From Labrys sp. KNU-23 (GTDB taxonomy: Bacteria; Pseudomonadota; Alphaproteobacteria; Rhizobiales; Labraceae): a stretch of 64,000 nt of DNA. The DNA lies in the NCBI RefSeq assembly GCF_008330945.1, contig NZ_CP043489.1:1426001-1490000 (forward strand), read 5' to 3'. Positions 16,396 through 25,081 of the stretch are shown piece by piece; position 1 is the first letter of the stretch; every line of letters starts with the position of its first letter. A program made the translations under genes and the position numbers. Below the pieces are notes generated by a model. It was not told the DNA's origin, did no database searches, and saw only the letters and a list, made by a program, of their open reading frames with translations.

Positions 16396-16933
16396 ATGTT
16401 CCTCTCCTCTGAACCCCCATCGAGGGCGGTTCAAATCGCCATCCCTCCTCAAGAGCAGACGGCGCCTACGTGATATGGGGACGACACCGGCCTTTGTGAA
16501 GACCCTGGCGGATCTTCGAAGGTGCAGCATCTAGCGGCCCCGCATGTGCCACCCCGGCAAATCTATTGATCTGCTTTCACCGAGGACGTCTCGCCAGCCA
16601 TGGGACATTCGACACCCAGGCCGCTGAGGCACGGACCAATCCCGATCACTCAACTCATCATGCGCCCGATTGCGGCGATTTCACGTTGCAATCTTTTGCG
16701 GGCGGCCATGCATTAATGTGACAGCTCGGTAACATTGTCAAATTAAGGGATGTTAATCGATTTCCAGGCGGAGGGAACCGCCGCCCGTCGCACCGCGTTT
16801 ACCGTAACACTCTGTTTACCTTGCACCAGCCGCCAGCCGGCCTAACTTTTCCGGAGTGTCTTCCGCCATCGCTGCCTGCGATGCGGGAAACCGGCCGCGG
16901 CCCTTCACTGTTGACCAGACAGGAGACATCAGT
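16396..16933. other. 538-base divergent spacer (rpoH / DUF883 gene)
   Basis: No gene is supported here. The segment 16690-16820 is AT-richer, with repeated TGTGACA/TTGTCA and GTAACA elements that could belong to promoters on either strand. I could not place a convincing -35/-10 pair. It contains the regulatory regions of rpoH (minus) and the DUF883 gene (plus). Confidence 0.45.
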
Positions 16934-17299
16934 ATGGACGGCGACAAGCGCACCGCTCAGGCCAAGGCCGATCTTTCCGAAAGCCTCGGCAAGGACCTCG
17001 ATGCTTTGAAGGCAGAAGTTGCCCGCCTGACCGAGCAGCTCAGCGCCTATGTCGACGCGGAGAAGAGTTCCTGGTCGAAATTCCTGTCCAAGGAAGCCAA
17101 GCATGCCAGGCAGGTGCTTGACGACAAGGTGAGCGAGGCCGGTACCAAAGCCAGCGAACTCGGCGATGCCGCCAAGGAGCAGGCATCCGACCTGCAGAAG
17201 GCAACGCTCGACTATATCACGCGCAAGCCACTGCAATCGGTGGCGCTCGCCGCCGGCATCGGCCTGATCCTCGGCCTGTGGAGCAAGGGGCACTCGTGA
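16934..17299 (+). CDS. DUF883 (ElaB/YqjD-like) membrane-anchored protein
   Basis: This encodes 121 residues starting at the ATG at 16934, with AGGAGA ten bases upstream. Residues about 10-90 form a long charged helix with coiled-coil character (DLDALKAEVARLTEQLSAYV). The C-terminal part is the family's conserved RKPLQSVALAAGIGLILGL membrane segment. ElaB/YqjD proteins anchor at the inner membrane by this tail and bind ribosomes in stationary phase in E. coli. It overlaps the next gene by four bases (GTGA), so the two are translationally coupled. Confidence 0.88.
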   Translation: MDGDKRTAQAKADLSESLGKDLDALKAEVARLTEQLSAYVDAEKSSWSKFLSKEAKHARQVLDDKVSEAGTKASELGDAAKEQASDLQKATLDYITRKPLQSVALAAGIGLILGLWSKGHS

Positions 17300-17694
17300 C
17301 TCGCCTCCTCGCCTTGGGTGCCCTCGCCAAGGAGGAACTGAGCGCCGTCCTGCGTCAGTACGGGACCGTCATCCTCTGGCGCTTTCTCGCCGGCTGTTGC
17401 CTGCTCGCCATGCTGGTCATCGGGCTGATCAGCCTGCACCGCTTCCTGGCTGAAACCTATGGCCCCTATTGGGCCGACGCGGCGCTCGGCGGCGGATTTG
17501 CAGTGCTCGCCGTGCTGGCCCTGGTGGTGGCCCAGGCCGCCGAAAAGAAAGCCAAGCGCCGCCGGCTCCTGGCTGCGACCCTGGTGACGGCAGCAGGCGT
17601 CGTCGAGGAGAGCCTGCCGGACAAGAAGACGGTCAGCGGCGCTCTGGCACTCGCAGCCCTCGCCGGCGGCTTCTGGCTCGGCCGCAAACGTTGA
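17296..17694 (+). CDS. Phage_holin_3_6-like membrane protein (not phage)
   Basis: This encodes 132 residues from the GTG at 17296, which overlaps the stop of the DUF883 gene and has AGGGG upstream. Two long hydrophobic segments lie near residues 30-50 and 60-85, followed by a basic KKAKRRR stretch and a C-terminal helix ending in a third short hydrophobic segment. The pattern matches the holin-X type family that accompanies DUF883/YqjD genes (YqjE-like). No phage genes are nearby, so this is a chromosomal membrane protein of unknown role. Confidence 0.8.
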   Translation: MTRLLALGALAKEELSAVLRQYGTVILWRFLAGCCLLAMLVIGLISLHRFLAETYGPYWADAALGGGFAVLAVLALVVAQAAEKKAKRRRLLAATLVTAAGVVEESLPDKKTVSGALALAALAGGFWLGRKR

Positions 17695-17701
17695 ATAGCT
17701 C

Positions 17702-18733
17702 TTAACCGCCGCGCAGGGCCTCCGCCAAGGCCGTAAGATCCGCCGGCAGCGGACTCTCGAACACCAGATGCCTGCCGCTGACCGGATGCTCGAAACCGAG
17801 CAGCCGGGCGTGCAGCGCCTGGCGGCCGAGGCCGGCGAGCACTGCGCGCGGGGCCTCCGGCAGCAGGGCGGCCTTGGTCTTGAAGCCGCTGCCATAGACG
17901 GCATCGCCCAGCAGTGGATGGCCGAGATGGGCCATATGCACGCGGATCTGATGGGTTCTGCCGGTTTCCAGCCGGCATTCGACCAGGCTGACCAGCGACT
18001 GCCCGCCATGGCTGCCGAGCGCCTCCACCAGCGAGTAATGGGTGATCGCTTCCCGCCCCCGCCCGAGCGCCACCACGGCCATCTTCTCGCGGTTGCGGGT
18101 CGAACGGTCGATGCCGGTCTCGATCGTGCCATACGGGCGCGCTGCGCCCCAGACGAAGGCAAGATAGGCCCGCTCCAGCGGCCCGGTGCGGCCATGGTCG
18201 GCGAACTGGGCCGCCAGCCCCTGATGCGCCCTGTCGTTCTTGGCGACCACCAGCAGGCCGGACGTGTCCTTGTCGAGGCGATGCACGATGCCGGGCCGCT
18301 TCACGCCACCGACACCCGACAGCGAATCGCCGCAATGGGCGAGGAGCGCATTCACCAGCGTGCCGCTCTCGTGGCCGGCGGCCGGGTGCACCACCAGGCC
18401 GACCGGCTTGTCGATGACCAGGAGGTCGTCGTCCTCATATACGATGGCAAGCGGAATATCCTCGCCCTGCGGTTCGGCAGGCTCCGGCTCCGGGACCCGA
18501 AGCGCGATTCGCTGTCCCTGCTTGAGGATATGGCCGGCATCGAGCACGACACGGCCGTCGATGGTGGCGTGACCGGCCTCGATCAGGGCCTTGATGCGGG
18601 TGCGCGACAAGGGCTGCAGATCGGGCCTGTTGTCGGCGCCCTGGCATTGGCGGGCCAGGAAGCGGTCGATGCGCTCACCGGCTTCGGCGACCTCGAAAAA
18701 TGTCTCTTCGGAGCTGTTGGCGATGCTGTTCAT
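17702..18733 (-). CDS. RluD/RluC-family 23S rRNA pseudouridine synthase
   Basis: This encodes 343 residues. The S4 RNA-binding domain lies at about 18-80 (RIDRFLARQ, SRTRIKALIEAGHATIDG). The catalytic domain from about 95 carries the motif HRLDKDTSGLLVVAK with catalytic Asp154. It converts uridines in large ribosomal RNA to pseudouridine. Members are RluD (1911/1915/1917) or RluC (955/2504/2580); the length and motifs favour an RluD-like enzyme, but I leave the symbol open. It converges with the holin-like gene (seven bases between stops). A repeat element lies just upstream of its start. Confidence 0.93.
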   Translation of the reverse strand: MNSIANSSEETFFEVAEAGERIDRFLARQCQGADNRPDLQPLSRTRIKALIEAGHATIDGRVVLDAGHILKQGQRIALRVPEPEPAEPQGEDIPLAIVYEDDDLLVIDKPVGLVVHPAAGHESGTLVNALLAHCGDSLSGVGGVKRPGIVHRLDKDTSGLLVVAKNDRAHQGLAAQFADHGRTGPLERAYLAFVWGAARPYGTIETGIDRSTRNREKMAVVALGRGREAITHYSLVEALGSHGGQSLVSLVECRLETGRTHQIRVHMAHLGHPLLGDAVYGSGFKTKAALLPEAPRAVLAGLGRQALHARLLGFEHPVSGRHLVFESPLPADLTALAEALRGG

Positions 18734-18744
18734 GGGCGCCTACT

Positions 18745-18845
18745 AGAGCAAAACATGTTTGAGTGGAAACGTCATTTTTCTCTAACTCTTTGTTTCGACG
18801 CGCCTTTGCGATTCTTGCCGATTCCGTAAGATCGCAAGGCGCTTT
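18745..18845. repeat. AGAGCAAAAC-family repeat element
   Basis: It begins AGAGCAAAACATGTTTGAG and continues through a CTCTAACTCTTTG segment to GCGATTCTTGCCGATTCCG and GATCGCAAGGCGCTTT. It is in the same orientation as the copy at 23331 and opposite to the copies at 19680, 26611 and 31570. Confidence 0.7.
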
Positions 18846-18954
18846 AGGTGGGAATGCTGGCAATGCAAAGAATGCAAACCACAAATGCGCAGATCACGCA
18901 GATTGCCGCTTGCCGCCGGCCTGATTTGCCGCTATAGGCGCACTCCTTGCCGCT

Positions 18955-19030
18955 GCTCCCATCGTCTAGTGGCCTAGGACGTCGCCCTCTCACGGCGAAA
19001 ACACCGGTTCGAGTCCGGTTGGGAGCGCCA
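18955..19030 (+). tRNA. tRNA-Glu, anticodon CTC
   Basis: The 76-base gene includes an encoded CCA. The acceptor stem is GCTCCCA / TGGGAGC (7 bp), the D-arm is of the TCGTCTAGTGGCCTAGGA type as in glutamate tRNAs, the anticodon loop is CCTCTCAC with CTC, and the T-arm is CCGGTTCGAGTCCGG. All four stems pair and the discriminator base is G. Confidence 0.97.
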
Positions 19031-19220
19031 AGCTTTTCAAGCGCTTAGACAATCATTCGCATGGTACCGGCTGGTTTACACCGCTGCTCGGCTTCGAGCG
19101 CGCGCCTCGCCGCCGATCATCCCCAGGTTGCTGATCATCCCGGGAGACAAACGAAAAGCGCCGCGGTTTCCCACGGCGCCCGGCAGATTTTTGATCGCTG
19201 ATGGCGAAGCGGCCGGCGCG

Positions 19221-19520
19221 TCAGCGCATACCAACCAAGCGCTTCGGCGTACGATATTCAACCACCACCGCCCGCGGCGCGACAGCCGCACGGGGCGACT
19301 TGGCGATGGGCAGGCTGAGACGGCGCTCGGTCGGCTTCACCGACCGCTTGGCGACCGCACGCACGTCTTCGACGGTGATGCCGAGCAGCGATGCGGCGAT
19401 CTCGACCTGCTGGTCGAAGTCATCATTGAGGCATTCTGCGGCGACCAAGGCTTCCTCGATGGTCGGAAGGGCCTGCTTGACGCGCCGGCTGCCGAATTTC
19501 GTGTTCCAGGTCTCGCTCAC
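19221..19520 (-). CDS. Small hypothetical protein
   Basis: This encodes 99 residues from an ATG at 19520. Residues about 15-65 are helical and acidic (TIEEALVAAECLNDDFDQQVE and following), ending in the SLLGITVEDVRAVAKRS segment. The C-terminal third is basic and Pro/Ala/Val-rich. There is no signal or membrane segment. The composition and intact frame support a real gene. From memory, short proteins with an AAxLLG....DV pattern occur widely in Hyphomicrobiales, but I cannot name a family. It stands alone between tRNA-Glu and a long spacer. Confidence 0.65.
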   Translation of the reverse strand: MSETWNTKFGSRRVKQALPTIEEALVAAECLNDDFDQQVEIAASLLGITVEDVRAVAKRSVKPTERRLSLPIAKSPRAAVAPRAVVVEYRTPKRLVGMR

Positions 19521-20243
19521 GGATCTATGCCTTCTCTTTCACTTGGCGTCACCATAGCAGGATTCTCGCAATGTTGCAGTGCAACAAAGGCTGGGCAGCT
19601 ATGCATTGCAATTTCGGCAAATGTTGGGATTGACGATCCAAAAAGCCACCGGCCGAACATGAGCGTATGCGGCTGCCCCAAAGCGTTTTGCGATTTGGCA
19701 ATTACGCCAAGAATCGCAAAGACGCGTCGAACCAAAGAGCGAGAGCAAACAAGCGTTTCTGTCTAAACGCGCTTTGCCCTAGGGATGTCCGAGGGATCTT
19801 CCGGTGCGGTCAGCATAATTTCCAGCCGAACGAAATACCCCGAACGCCGGCCTGCTCTCGATCAACAAACAGCACGCAGCATAAGGCGTGATCCAATCAT
19901 GCAAGGGGCGCGCTGCCTAAAATACCCCTACGTAAGAAGTACCTAAAAAGAATAAATTACCCAATGGAATTTTAGAAAATCTCCTCCCTAAATCGCCTAA
20001 TCCTGACAATTCTAACCCAAGCGTTTCCGTAGCTACTACCGTCAGAACACCTGTCACCGTCTCACCGCAACGCGATAAACTGAGCTAGACTGCGATGCAA
20101 AAACGCAACAGGCCGCTTGGTTTCCAATGGGTAGGCTCTGAACATGCTTAATAAGCCTTCACTTTTCGGCTGCCGCAGCGCTATGATGACGCGGACTAGA
20201 TGCCGCGTTGATCCCACCTTCGAGTAACGGTTCGATATTTGTC
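19521..20243. other. 723-base spacer with a repeat and an AT-rich leader
   Basis: A repeat-family element occupies 19680-19781 (AAGCGTTTTGCGATTTGGC to AAACGCGCTTTGCCCTA). From about 19910 to 20100 the sequence turns markedly AT-richer than the window average, ahead of the FecR-domain gene. Only short frames are present, and no RNA gene is recognised. Confidence 0.55.
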
Positions 20244-20912
20244 ATGACATTACGTTTCCCGCGCCTGGCACCGGTGCTGTTCATCCTGCTTGCTGCCTTC
20301 TCCACGCAGACGGCGACCGCTCAGACTGCCCCGGCGAAGCAGGGACCCGACGTCATCGGCGACGTCGTCGGCTTGACGCCAGCCGTACGTGGCTCGGTGT
20401 CCGGACGCCTCGAAATCGGGTCCAGCGTGCATCAGGGCGAGAAGATCGTCACCGGCCCGAGCGGCGTGATCGAACTGCGTTTTCTCGACAACACCCATCT
20501 GATGCTCGGCTCGAAATCATCCGTCACGCTCGACAGCTTCGTCTATGCCGGCAATGGCAAGGCCAAGTCGGTCGTGTTGCAATTCGCCAAGGGCGCCTTC
20601 CGCTTCGCCACCGGCGATTCGGCCAAGAGTGCCTACAAGATCCACGCGCCCCAGGCCTCGATCGGCGTACGCGGCACCAAGTTCCAGGTCGATTCGCGCA
20701 CCCCCACCAGCGCCATCACCCTTTATGAGGGCAAGACTTTCATCTGCCCGCCGCGACGTCCCATTCGCTATTGCAAACTGGTGAAGCCGGGCGAGACCGC
20801 ACTGGTCGGCGAGGACCGCATCATCCGCATCGTGCCCGCCGCGGGTTCTCCCACCGAGCATTGCACCGGGACGGCCAATTCCAAGATCTGCGACACCTTC
20901 GGCGGCAAGTAA
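20244..20912 (+). CDS. Exported FecR-domain protein
   Basis: This encodes 222 residues from the ATG at 20244; the frame also has a TTG 12 codons earlier, which I judge less likely. Residues 1-27 are a Sec signal (PVLFILLAAFSTQTATAQ). Residues about 35-140 are a FecR-type beta domain (GDVVGLTPAVRGSVSGRLEI, SGVIELRFLDNTHLMLGSKS, ASIGVRGTKF). The C-terminal part has four Cys (CPPRRPIRYC and HCTGTANSKIC) that could form disulfides in the periplasm. FecR proteins usually partner an ECF sigma factor, but none is nearby and there is no inner-membrane anchor. This is therefore probably a FecR-fold periplasmic protein rather than an anti-sigma factor. Confidence 0.85.
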   Translation: MTLRFPRLAPVLFILLAAFSTQTATAQTAPAKQGPDVIGDVVGLTPAVRGSVSGRLEIGSSVHQGEKIVTGPSGVIELRFLDNTHLMLGSKSSVTLDSFVYAGNGKAKSVVLQFAKGAFRFATGDSAKSAYKIHAPQASIGVRGTKFQVDSRTPTSAITLYEGKTFICPPRRPIRYCKLVKPGETALVGEDRIIRIVPAAGSPTEHCTGTANSKICDTFGGK

Positions 20913-20951
20913 GGGCCTCGATCCGGACAGGCGATCACAACACACCCTTGG

Positions 20952-20982
20952 CGGGCTCCTTCGGGAGCCCGTTTCCGTTTGT
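20952..20982. terminator. Terminator between convergent genes
   Basis: The stem CGGGCTCC / GGAGCCCG with a TTCG tetraloop is followed by TTTCCGTTTG on the plus strand. It lies between the FecR-domain gene (stop 20912) and the convergent glycosylase gene (stop at 20995). Confidence 0.8.
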
Positions 20983-20994
20983 ACGCTCGGGACG

Positions 20995-21570
20995 TCAGAA
21001 TTTCTTGCTGAGAAATTTCGAGCCGTTCCAGCCGAAGCGCCAGGGCCGTTCGACTGCCTTGCTGATGCCGATACGAACTCCGGAGGCGATAGGTGGCTCA
21101 TGGGCTCGCCGGAGGAGCTCGAAGGGCGGCTGCGTCAGCGCCAACCCGTTCTGGCTGCCGGTCAGCCCCAGGGCCTGGCAAAGCCGGCCGGGCCCGGAGC
21201 AGAACAGAGCCGGATTGGCGAGCCCCCGCCGCTGGGCCATGCGCTCCAACCCGGCTACCGGCTCGAGCGCCCGCAGCAGCACCGCACTGGCGCGGCCAGG
21301 TTCCCCCGACACGATATTGGCGCACCAATGCATGCCGTAGGACAGGTAGATGTAGATATGGCCCGGCGGTCCGAACATCACGGCGTTGCGCGGCGTCGGC
21401 CCACGATAGGTATGGGAGGCCGGATCATCACGATCATAGGCCTCGGTCTCGACGATGACACCCCCGACGCCGTCGACCAGAAGGGTCATGCCGATCAGAT
21501 CTCTGGCGACGGTGAGAACGTCGCGGCTGTAGAAGGCTGCGGGCGCATAAGCCAGGGAGGAATCGGGCAT
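20995..21570 (-). CDS. DNA-3-methyladenine glycosylase (AAG/MPG family)
   Basis: The 191-residue length fits the family. The catalytic region VETEAYDRDDPASHTYRG contains the water-activating Glu, followed by RNAVMFGPPGHIYIYLSYGMHWCANIV, which in this family lines the DNA-binding groove with its intercalating Tyr. Near the C-terminus are GPGRLCQALGL and RIGISKA. The enzyme excises alkylated purines and hypoxanthine to start base-excision repair. It appears monocistronic, convergent with the FecR-domain gene, and divergent from opgG across about 165 bases. Confidence 0.94.
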   Translation of the reverse strand: MPDSSLAYAPAAFYSRDVLTVARDLIGMTLLVDGVGGVIVETEAYDRDDPASHTYRGPTPRNAVMFGPPGHIYIYLSYGMHWCANIVSGEPGRASAVLLRALEPVAGLERMAQRRGLANPALFCSGPGRLCQALGLTGSQNGLALTQPPFELLRRAHEPPIASGVRIGISKAVERPWRFGWNGSKFLSKKF

Positions 21571-21736
21571 TTCTCAGATTTTGAAAGATTATTGGGTTCT
21601 TTTGAGCTTTTTTGCGCAAAATGCTCGGTCAAATTAATCTATTGTCACGAAATCGACGCGGTTTGAAGTGCCACGGCATTGACAGGCGATAATCCCTGTT
21701 TAGCTTGCGGGCGCAGTAGAAGTTAGGAACTTGTTG

Positions 21737-23332
21737 ATGAACGACGCTTTCGACCGGCGGCTTTTCCTCCAGGGAGCCGTAAGTCTCTCGACCCTGATGG
21801 CACTGGGCCTTCCCACCGCAGCCTTCGCCGACGAGGGCGTGCTGACTTTCGGTCCGCCAGCGCCTTTTTCCTTCGAGGGTCTGGTCGAGCGTGCCAAGAA
21901 GCTGGCGATGGAGGCTTATGTTCCAACCGAGAAGCCCGCGCCGGACATCACCTCCAAGCTGACCTATGAGGAGCTCGGCAAGATCAAGTTCAAGACCGAG
22001 GACGCTCTGTGGGCCAACGGCCCGGCGCCCTTCCCGGTCACCTTCTTCCATCTCGGCACCTTCTTCCAGAAGAAGGTCACCATCAATGTGGTTGAAGGCA
22101 AGAACGCCAGCGAGATCATCTATCGCAAGGCCTCCTTCGACATGCCGACGGACAGCCCGGCTCAGGCCATGCCCGACGGCGTCGGCTTTGCCGGCTTCCG
22201 CTTCCAGGAGCCCCGGGCCGGCTCCGTCGACTGGAAGAAGAACGATTGGGTCGCCTTCCTCGGCGCCTCCTATTTCCGCGCCATCGGCGAACTCTACCAA
22301 TATGGCCTGTCGGCCCGCGGCCTTGCCGTCAACGCCGCCGACCCCAATCCGCCCCACCAGGAGGAATTCCCGGATTTCAAGGAGTTCTGGCTGGAGGCCG
22401 TTCCCGGTTCCGCCGACCAGGTCAAGGTCTACGCCCTGCTGGACGGCCCCTCCGTCGCCGGCGCCTTCTCCTTCCTGATGACGCGTGCCAAGGCCGTGCT
22501 GATGGACATCGAGGCGCAGGTCTTCACGCGCAACGACGTCAGCCGCTTCGGCCTGACGCCGCTCACCTCGATGTACTGGTTCTCCGAGACGGCCAAGCAG
22601 ACCGCGATCGACTGGCGCCCGGAAGTGCATGATTCCGACGGCCTGGCGATGTGGACCGGCGGCGGCGAGCATATCTGGCGCCCGCTCAACAATGTGCCTG
22701 CCACCACCACTTCGAGCTTCACCGACACCAACCCGCGCGGTTTCGGCCTGCTGCAGCGCGACCGCCTGTTCGATCACTATCTCGACGGCGTCAAGTATGA
22801 TCTGCGTCCCTCGCTGTGGGTGGAACCGCTGGCTCCGTTCGGCGAAGGCACCGTCCAGCTCATCGAGATCCCTACCAATGACGAGATCCACGACAATGTC
22901 GTGGCGATGTGGGTGCCGAAGGATCCCGTCAAGGCAGGCCAGCAGTTCACGCTGAAATATCGCCTGCATTGGTCGGCGGACGAGCCTTTCCCCACCAATC
23001 TCGCCCGCGTGGTGGCGACGAGGCTGGGCAATGGCGGCCATCCCGGCACGCAGCGGCCGGTCGGCTTGCGCAAGTTCGTGATCGAGTTCCTCGGCGACCC
23101 GCTCAAGGACCTCCCTTATGGCATCAAGCCGGAGCCGATCATCACCGCCTCGCGCGGCGAACTCTCCTACGTCTTCACCGAAGCGGTGCCCGACGGCATC
23201 AACGGCCATTGGCGCGCCCAGTTCGACCTGCAGGCCACGGGCCCGGAGCCGGTGGAGCTGCGCTGCTATCTCAAGCTCGGCGACAAGGTGCTGAGCGAGA
23301 CCTGGCTCTACCAGTACCATCCGTTCGCCTAG
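21737..23332 (+). CDS. opgG: Periplasmic glucan biosynthesis protein (OpgG/OpgD family)
   Basis: This encodes 531 residues from the ATG at 21737; two TTG codons upstream are weaker. The N-terminus DRRLFLQGAVS is a twin-arginine (Tat) motif followed by a hydrophobic stretch and ADEG. The mature part carries OpgG/OpgD features: YEELGKIKFKTEDALW, the GFAGFRF segment and a C-terminal immunoglobulin-like part ending in TWLYQYHP. It shapes osmoregulated periplasmic glucan backbones. A Tat signal is a feature of OpgD-type proteins, so opgD is an alternative name. No opgH glucosyltransferase gene is adjacent. The stop codon overlaps a repeat element by two bases. Confidence 0.92.
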   Translation: MNDAFDRRLFLQGAVSLSTLMALGLPTAAFADEGVLTFGPPAPFSFEGLVERAKKLAMEAYVPTEKPAPDITSKLTYEELGKIKFKTEDALWANGPAPFPVTFFHLGTFFQKKVTINVVEGKNASEIIYRKASFDMPTDSPAQAMPDGVGFAGFRFQEPRAGSVDWKKNDWVAFLGASYFRAIGELYQYGLSARGLAVNAADPNPPHQEEFPDFKEFWLEAVPGSADQVKVYALLDGPSVAGAFSFLMTRAKAVLMDIEAQVFTRNDVSRFGLTPLTSMYWFSETAKQTAIDWRPEVHDSDGLAMWTGGGEHIWRPLNNVPATTTSSFTDTNPRGFGLLQRDRLFDHYLDGVKYDLRPSLWVEPLAPFGEGTVQLIEIPTNDEIHDNVVAMWVPKDPVKAGQQFTLKYRLHWSADEPFPTNLARVVATRLGNGGHPGTQRPVGLRKFVIEFLGDPLKDLPYGIKPEPIITASRGELSYVFTEAVPDGINGHWRAQFDLQATGPEPVELRCYLKLGDKVLSETWLYQYHPFA

Positions 23333-23454
23333 AGCAAAGCGCGTTTGGTCGGAAACGCTTGTTTGCTCTCACGCTTTGCTTCCAAGCCAATCCGACGGAT
23401 TGGCTTGAGCCTCTTTGCTATTCCTGGCAATTCCGCCAAATCGCAAAACGCTCT
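23331..23454. repeat. AGAGCAAAGCG-family repeat element directly after opgG
   Basis: It begins AGAGCAAAGCGCGTTTGGTC, is mirrored by GAAACGCTTGTTTGCTCT, and ends with CCGCCAAATCGCAAAACGCT. The last part is the reverse complement of the start of the copies at 19680 and 26611. The remaining spacer up to 23742 has no supported gene. Confidence 0.75.
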
Positions 23455-23742
23455 CGCACTGGATTGTACCGACACTCCTGTTCCTGCGACCCGGGGGCTG
23501 CACCACATCTCCCGGACGCCTCTGCCGGAACGTGCGAGGGCCATGTCCCTCACTGCAAAATCCGCACAGGCGCTTTGCTTCAATCAGCGTTGAAGCGACG
23601 GAGGGGCGACTATTTTCGCCCCTTGCGGATATAGTCGGCATGGCCCCATCGCTTCAAATCCGCCCAGGCTCCGGCACAGCGGTCTTGATTTCGGCGAAAG
23701 AGGTGGCGAAGCTCCGCAGGCGTCGAAGTCGGGGGGCATGAG

Positions 23743-24396
23743 ATGGCCACCTTTATCCTGATACCCGGTGGCTGGCAGGGCGGCTGGGTCTACCAAAAAG
23801 TGGCCGATCTGCTGACCACGCACGGGCACGAAGCCCTGCCGCTCACCCTTTCGGGGCTCGGCGATGCTCCGGCGCCAACGGCCAATCTCGAAACCCACAT
23901 AGGTGAGGTCGTTCGTGCCGTAAAATCGCGTCGCGGCGATGTGATCCTGGTTGGACAATCCTACGGCGGAATGGTCGTGAGTGGGGCAGCCGATGCGGCG
24001 CCATCGCAGATCCGGGCGCTGGTCTATGTAGACGCCTATGTGCCCCAGTCCGGCGACTCTGTCTGGTCCCTGACGACGCCTCGTTTTCGAGATGTCTTCA
24101 TCGCGGGCGCGACGGCTGACGGACTAACCTGTGCGCCGCCCTCCCATCTGGATCCTCGGTGCAGGCCGCATCCGATTGGGACGTTTCTGCAGGCAATCAA
24201 CCTCAGCGGGCGTTGGCGTGACGTGCCGCGCAAGACCTTCATCGGCGCATTTGGATGGGAAGGGAGCCCGTTCCTCGACCTTTACCAACGGCTGAGCAGC
24301 GAGCCGGAGTGGTCGACTTTTGCCGTCGATTGCGGGCACAATGTCGCGCGGCTGAAGCCCGAGGCTCTGACCGAGATATTGCTGGCCCAGGTTTGA
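23743..24396 (+). CDS. Alpha/beta-fold hydrolase
   Basis: This encodes 217 residues. The N-terminus MATFILIPGGWQGGWVYQ carries the oxyanion GGW motif, the nucleophile elbow is GQSYGG (Ser), and CGHNVA near the C-terminus supplies the catalytic His. The length and the GGW...GHN pattern resemble the small esterase/hydroxynitrile-lyase-like branch that often acts on esters or lactones. The substrate is unknown. The ATG lies close to GGGGGCATGAG. It is followed by a spacer before purE and seems to be a separate unit. Confidence 0.88.
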   Translation: MATFILIPGGWQGGWVYQKVADLLTTHGHEALPLTLSGLGDAPAPTANLETHIGEVVRAVKSRRGDVILVGQSYGGMVVSGAADAAPSQIRALVYVDAYVPQSGDSVWSLTTPRFRDVFIAGATADGLTCAPPSHLDPRCRPHPIGTFLQAINLSGRWRDVPRKTFIGAFGWEGSPFLDLYQRLSSEPEWSTFAVDCGHNVARLKPEALTEILLAQV

Positions 24397-24556
24397 GCAG
24401 CCGGTGACTGCAGTCTACTCGGCCGTGACCCCGCAAAATGACCTTGCCCGCAGGCTCGTCCCCACCATTGGCGTGCAAGTCAGGCGGAGAAGAACGCGCT
24501 ACCTTCCCAAAACCGGCGTCTTGCTCTAGACACCCCTTTTGCCGAAGGGAGTCCCG

Positions 24557-25081
24557 ATGCCATCCAGCACCGCGGCGGGGCAGGCCGTGCCTGTCGCCAT
24601 CATCATGGGAAGTCAGTCCGATTGGGCCACGATGCGCCATGCGGCGCAGACCCTGGATACGCTCGGCATCGGCTACGAAGCCCGCATCGTCTCAGCACAC
24701 CGCACGCCCGACCGCCTTTACGACTTCGCCAGATCGGCGAAGGCGCAGGGCTTCAAACTGGTGATTGCCGGCGCCGGCGGCGCGGCGCATCTGCCCGGCA
24801 TGACCGCGGCCCTCACGCCCCTGCCTGTCTTCGGCGTTCCCGTCGAATCCAAGGCGCTTTCGGGCGTGGACAGCCTGCATTCCATCGTACAGATGCCGGC
24901 CGGCATTCCCGTCGGCACCTTGGCGATCGGACGCGCCGGCGCCGTCAACGCCGCTTTGCTGGCCGCCGCCGTGCTCGCCCTCCACGACGAGGCCCTGGCG
25001 ACGAGGCTCGAACGCTGGCGTGCCGCCCAAACCGCTGCGGTCGCCGATCATCCCGTTTCCGACGATACGGTGAAGGCATGA
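24557..25081 (+). CDS. purE: N5-carboxyaminoimidazole ribonucleotide mutase, class I
   Basis: This encodes 174 residues from the ATG at 24557 with AAGGGAG upstream; an in-frame TTG at 24539 is less likely. The motifs are GSQSDWATM (phosphate loop), SAHRTPDR with the catalytic His, and [12 protein letters not shown]. It moves the carboxyl group of N5-CAIR to give CAIR in purine synthesis. Its stop overlaps the purK start (ATGA), so the two are coupled, as is usual for this pair. Confidence 0.97.
   Translation: MPSSTAAGQAVPVAIIMGSQSDWATMRHAAQTLDTLGIGYEARIVSAHRTPDRLYDFARSAKAQGFKLVIAGAGGAAHLPGMTAALTPLPVFGVPVESKALSGVDSLHSIVQMPAGIPVGTLAIGRAGAVNAALLAAAVLALHDEALATRLERWRAAQTAAVADHPVSDDTVKA

Noticed and set aside
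17296..17694. Prophage holin
   Set aside because: Only the fold family is shared; the gene is coupled to a DUF883 gene and no other phage gene is near.
21629..23320. 563-codon frame antisense to opgG
   Set aside because: Long only because of high GC; the opposite strand has clear OpgG motifs and a Tat signal.
24622..25077. Upstream part of a 516-codon frame containing purK
   Set aside because: This part is purE read in another frame; purK starts at 25078.
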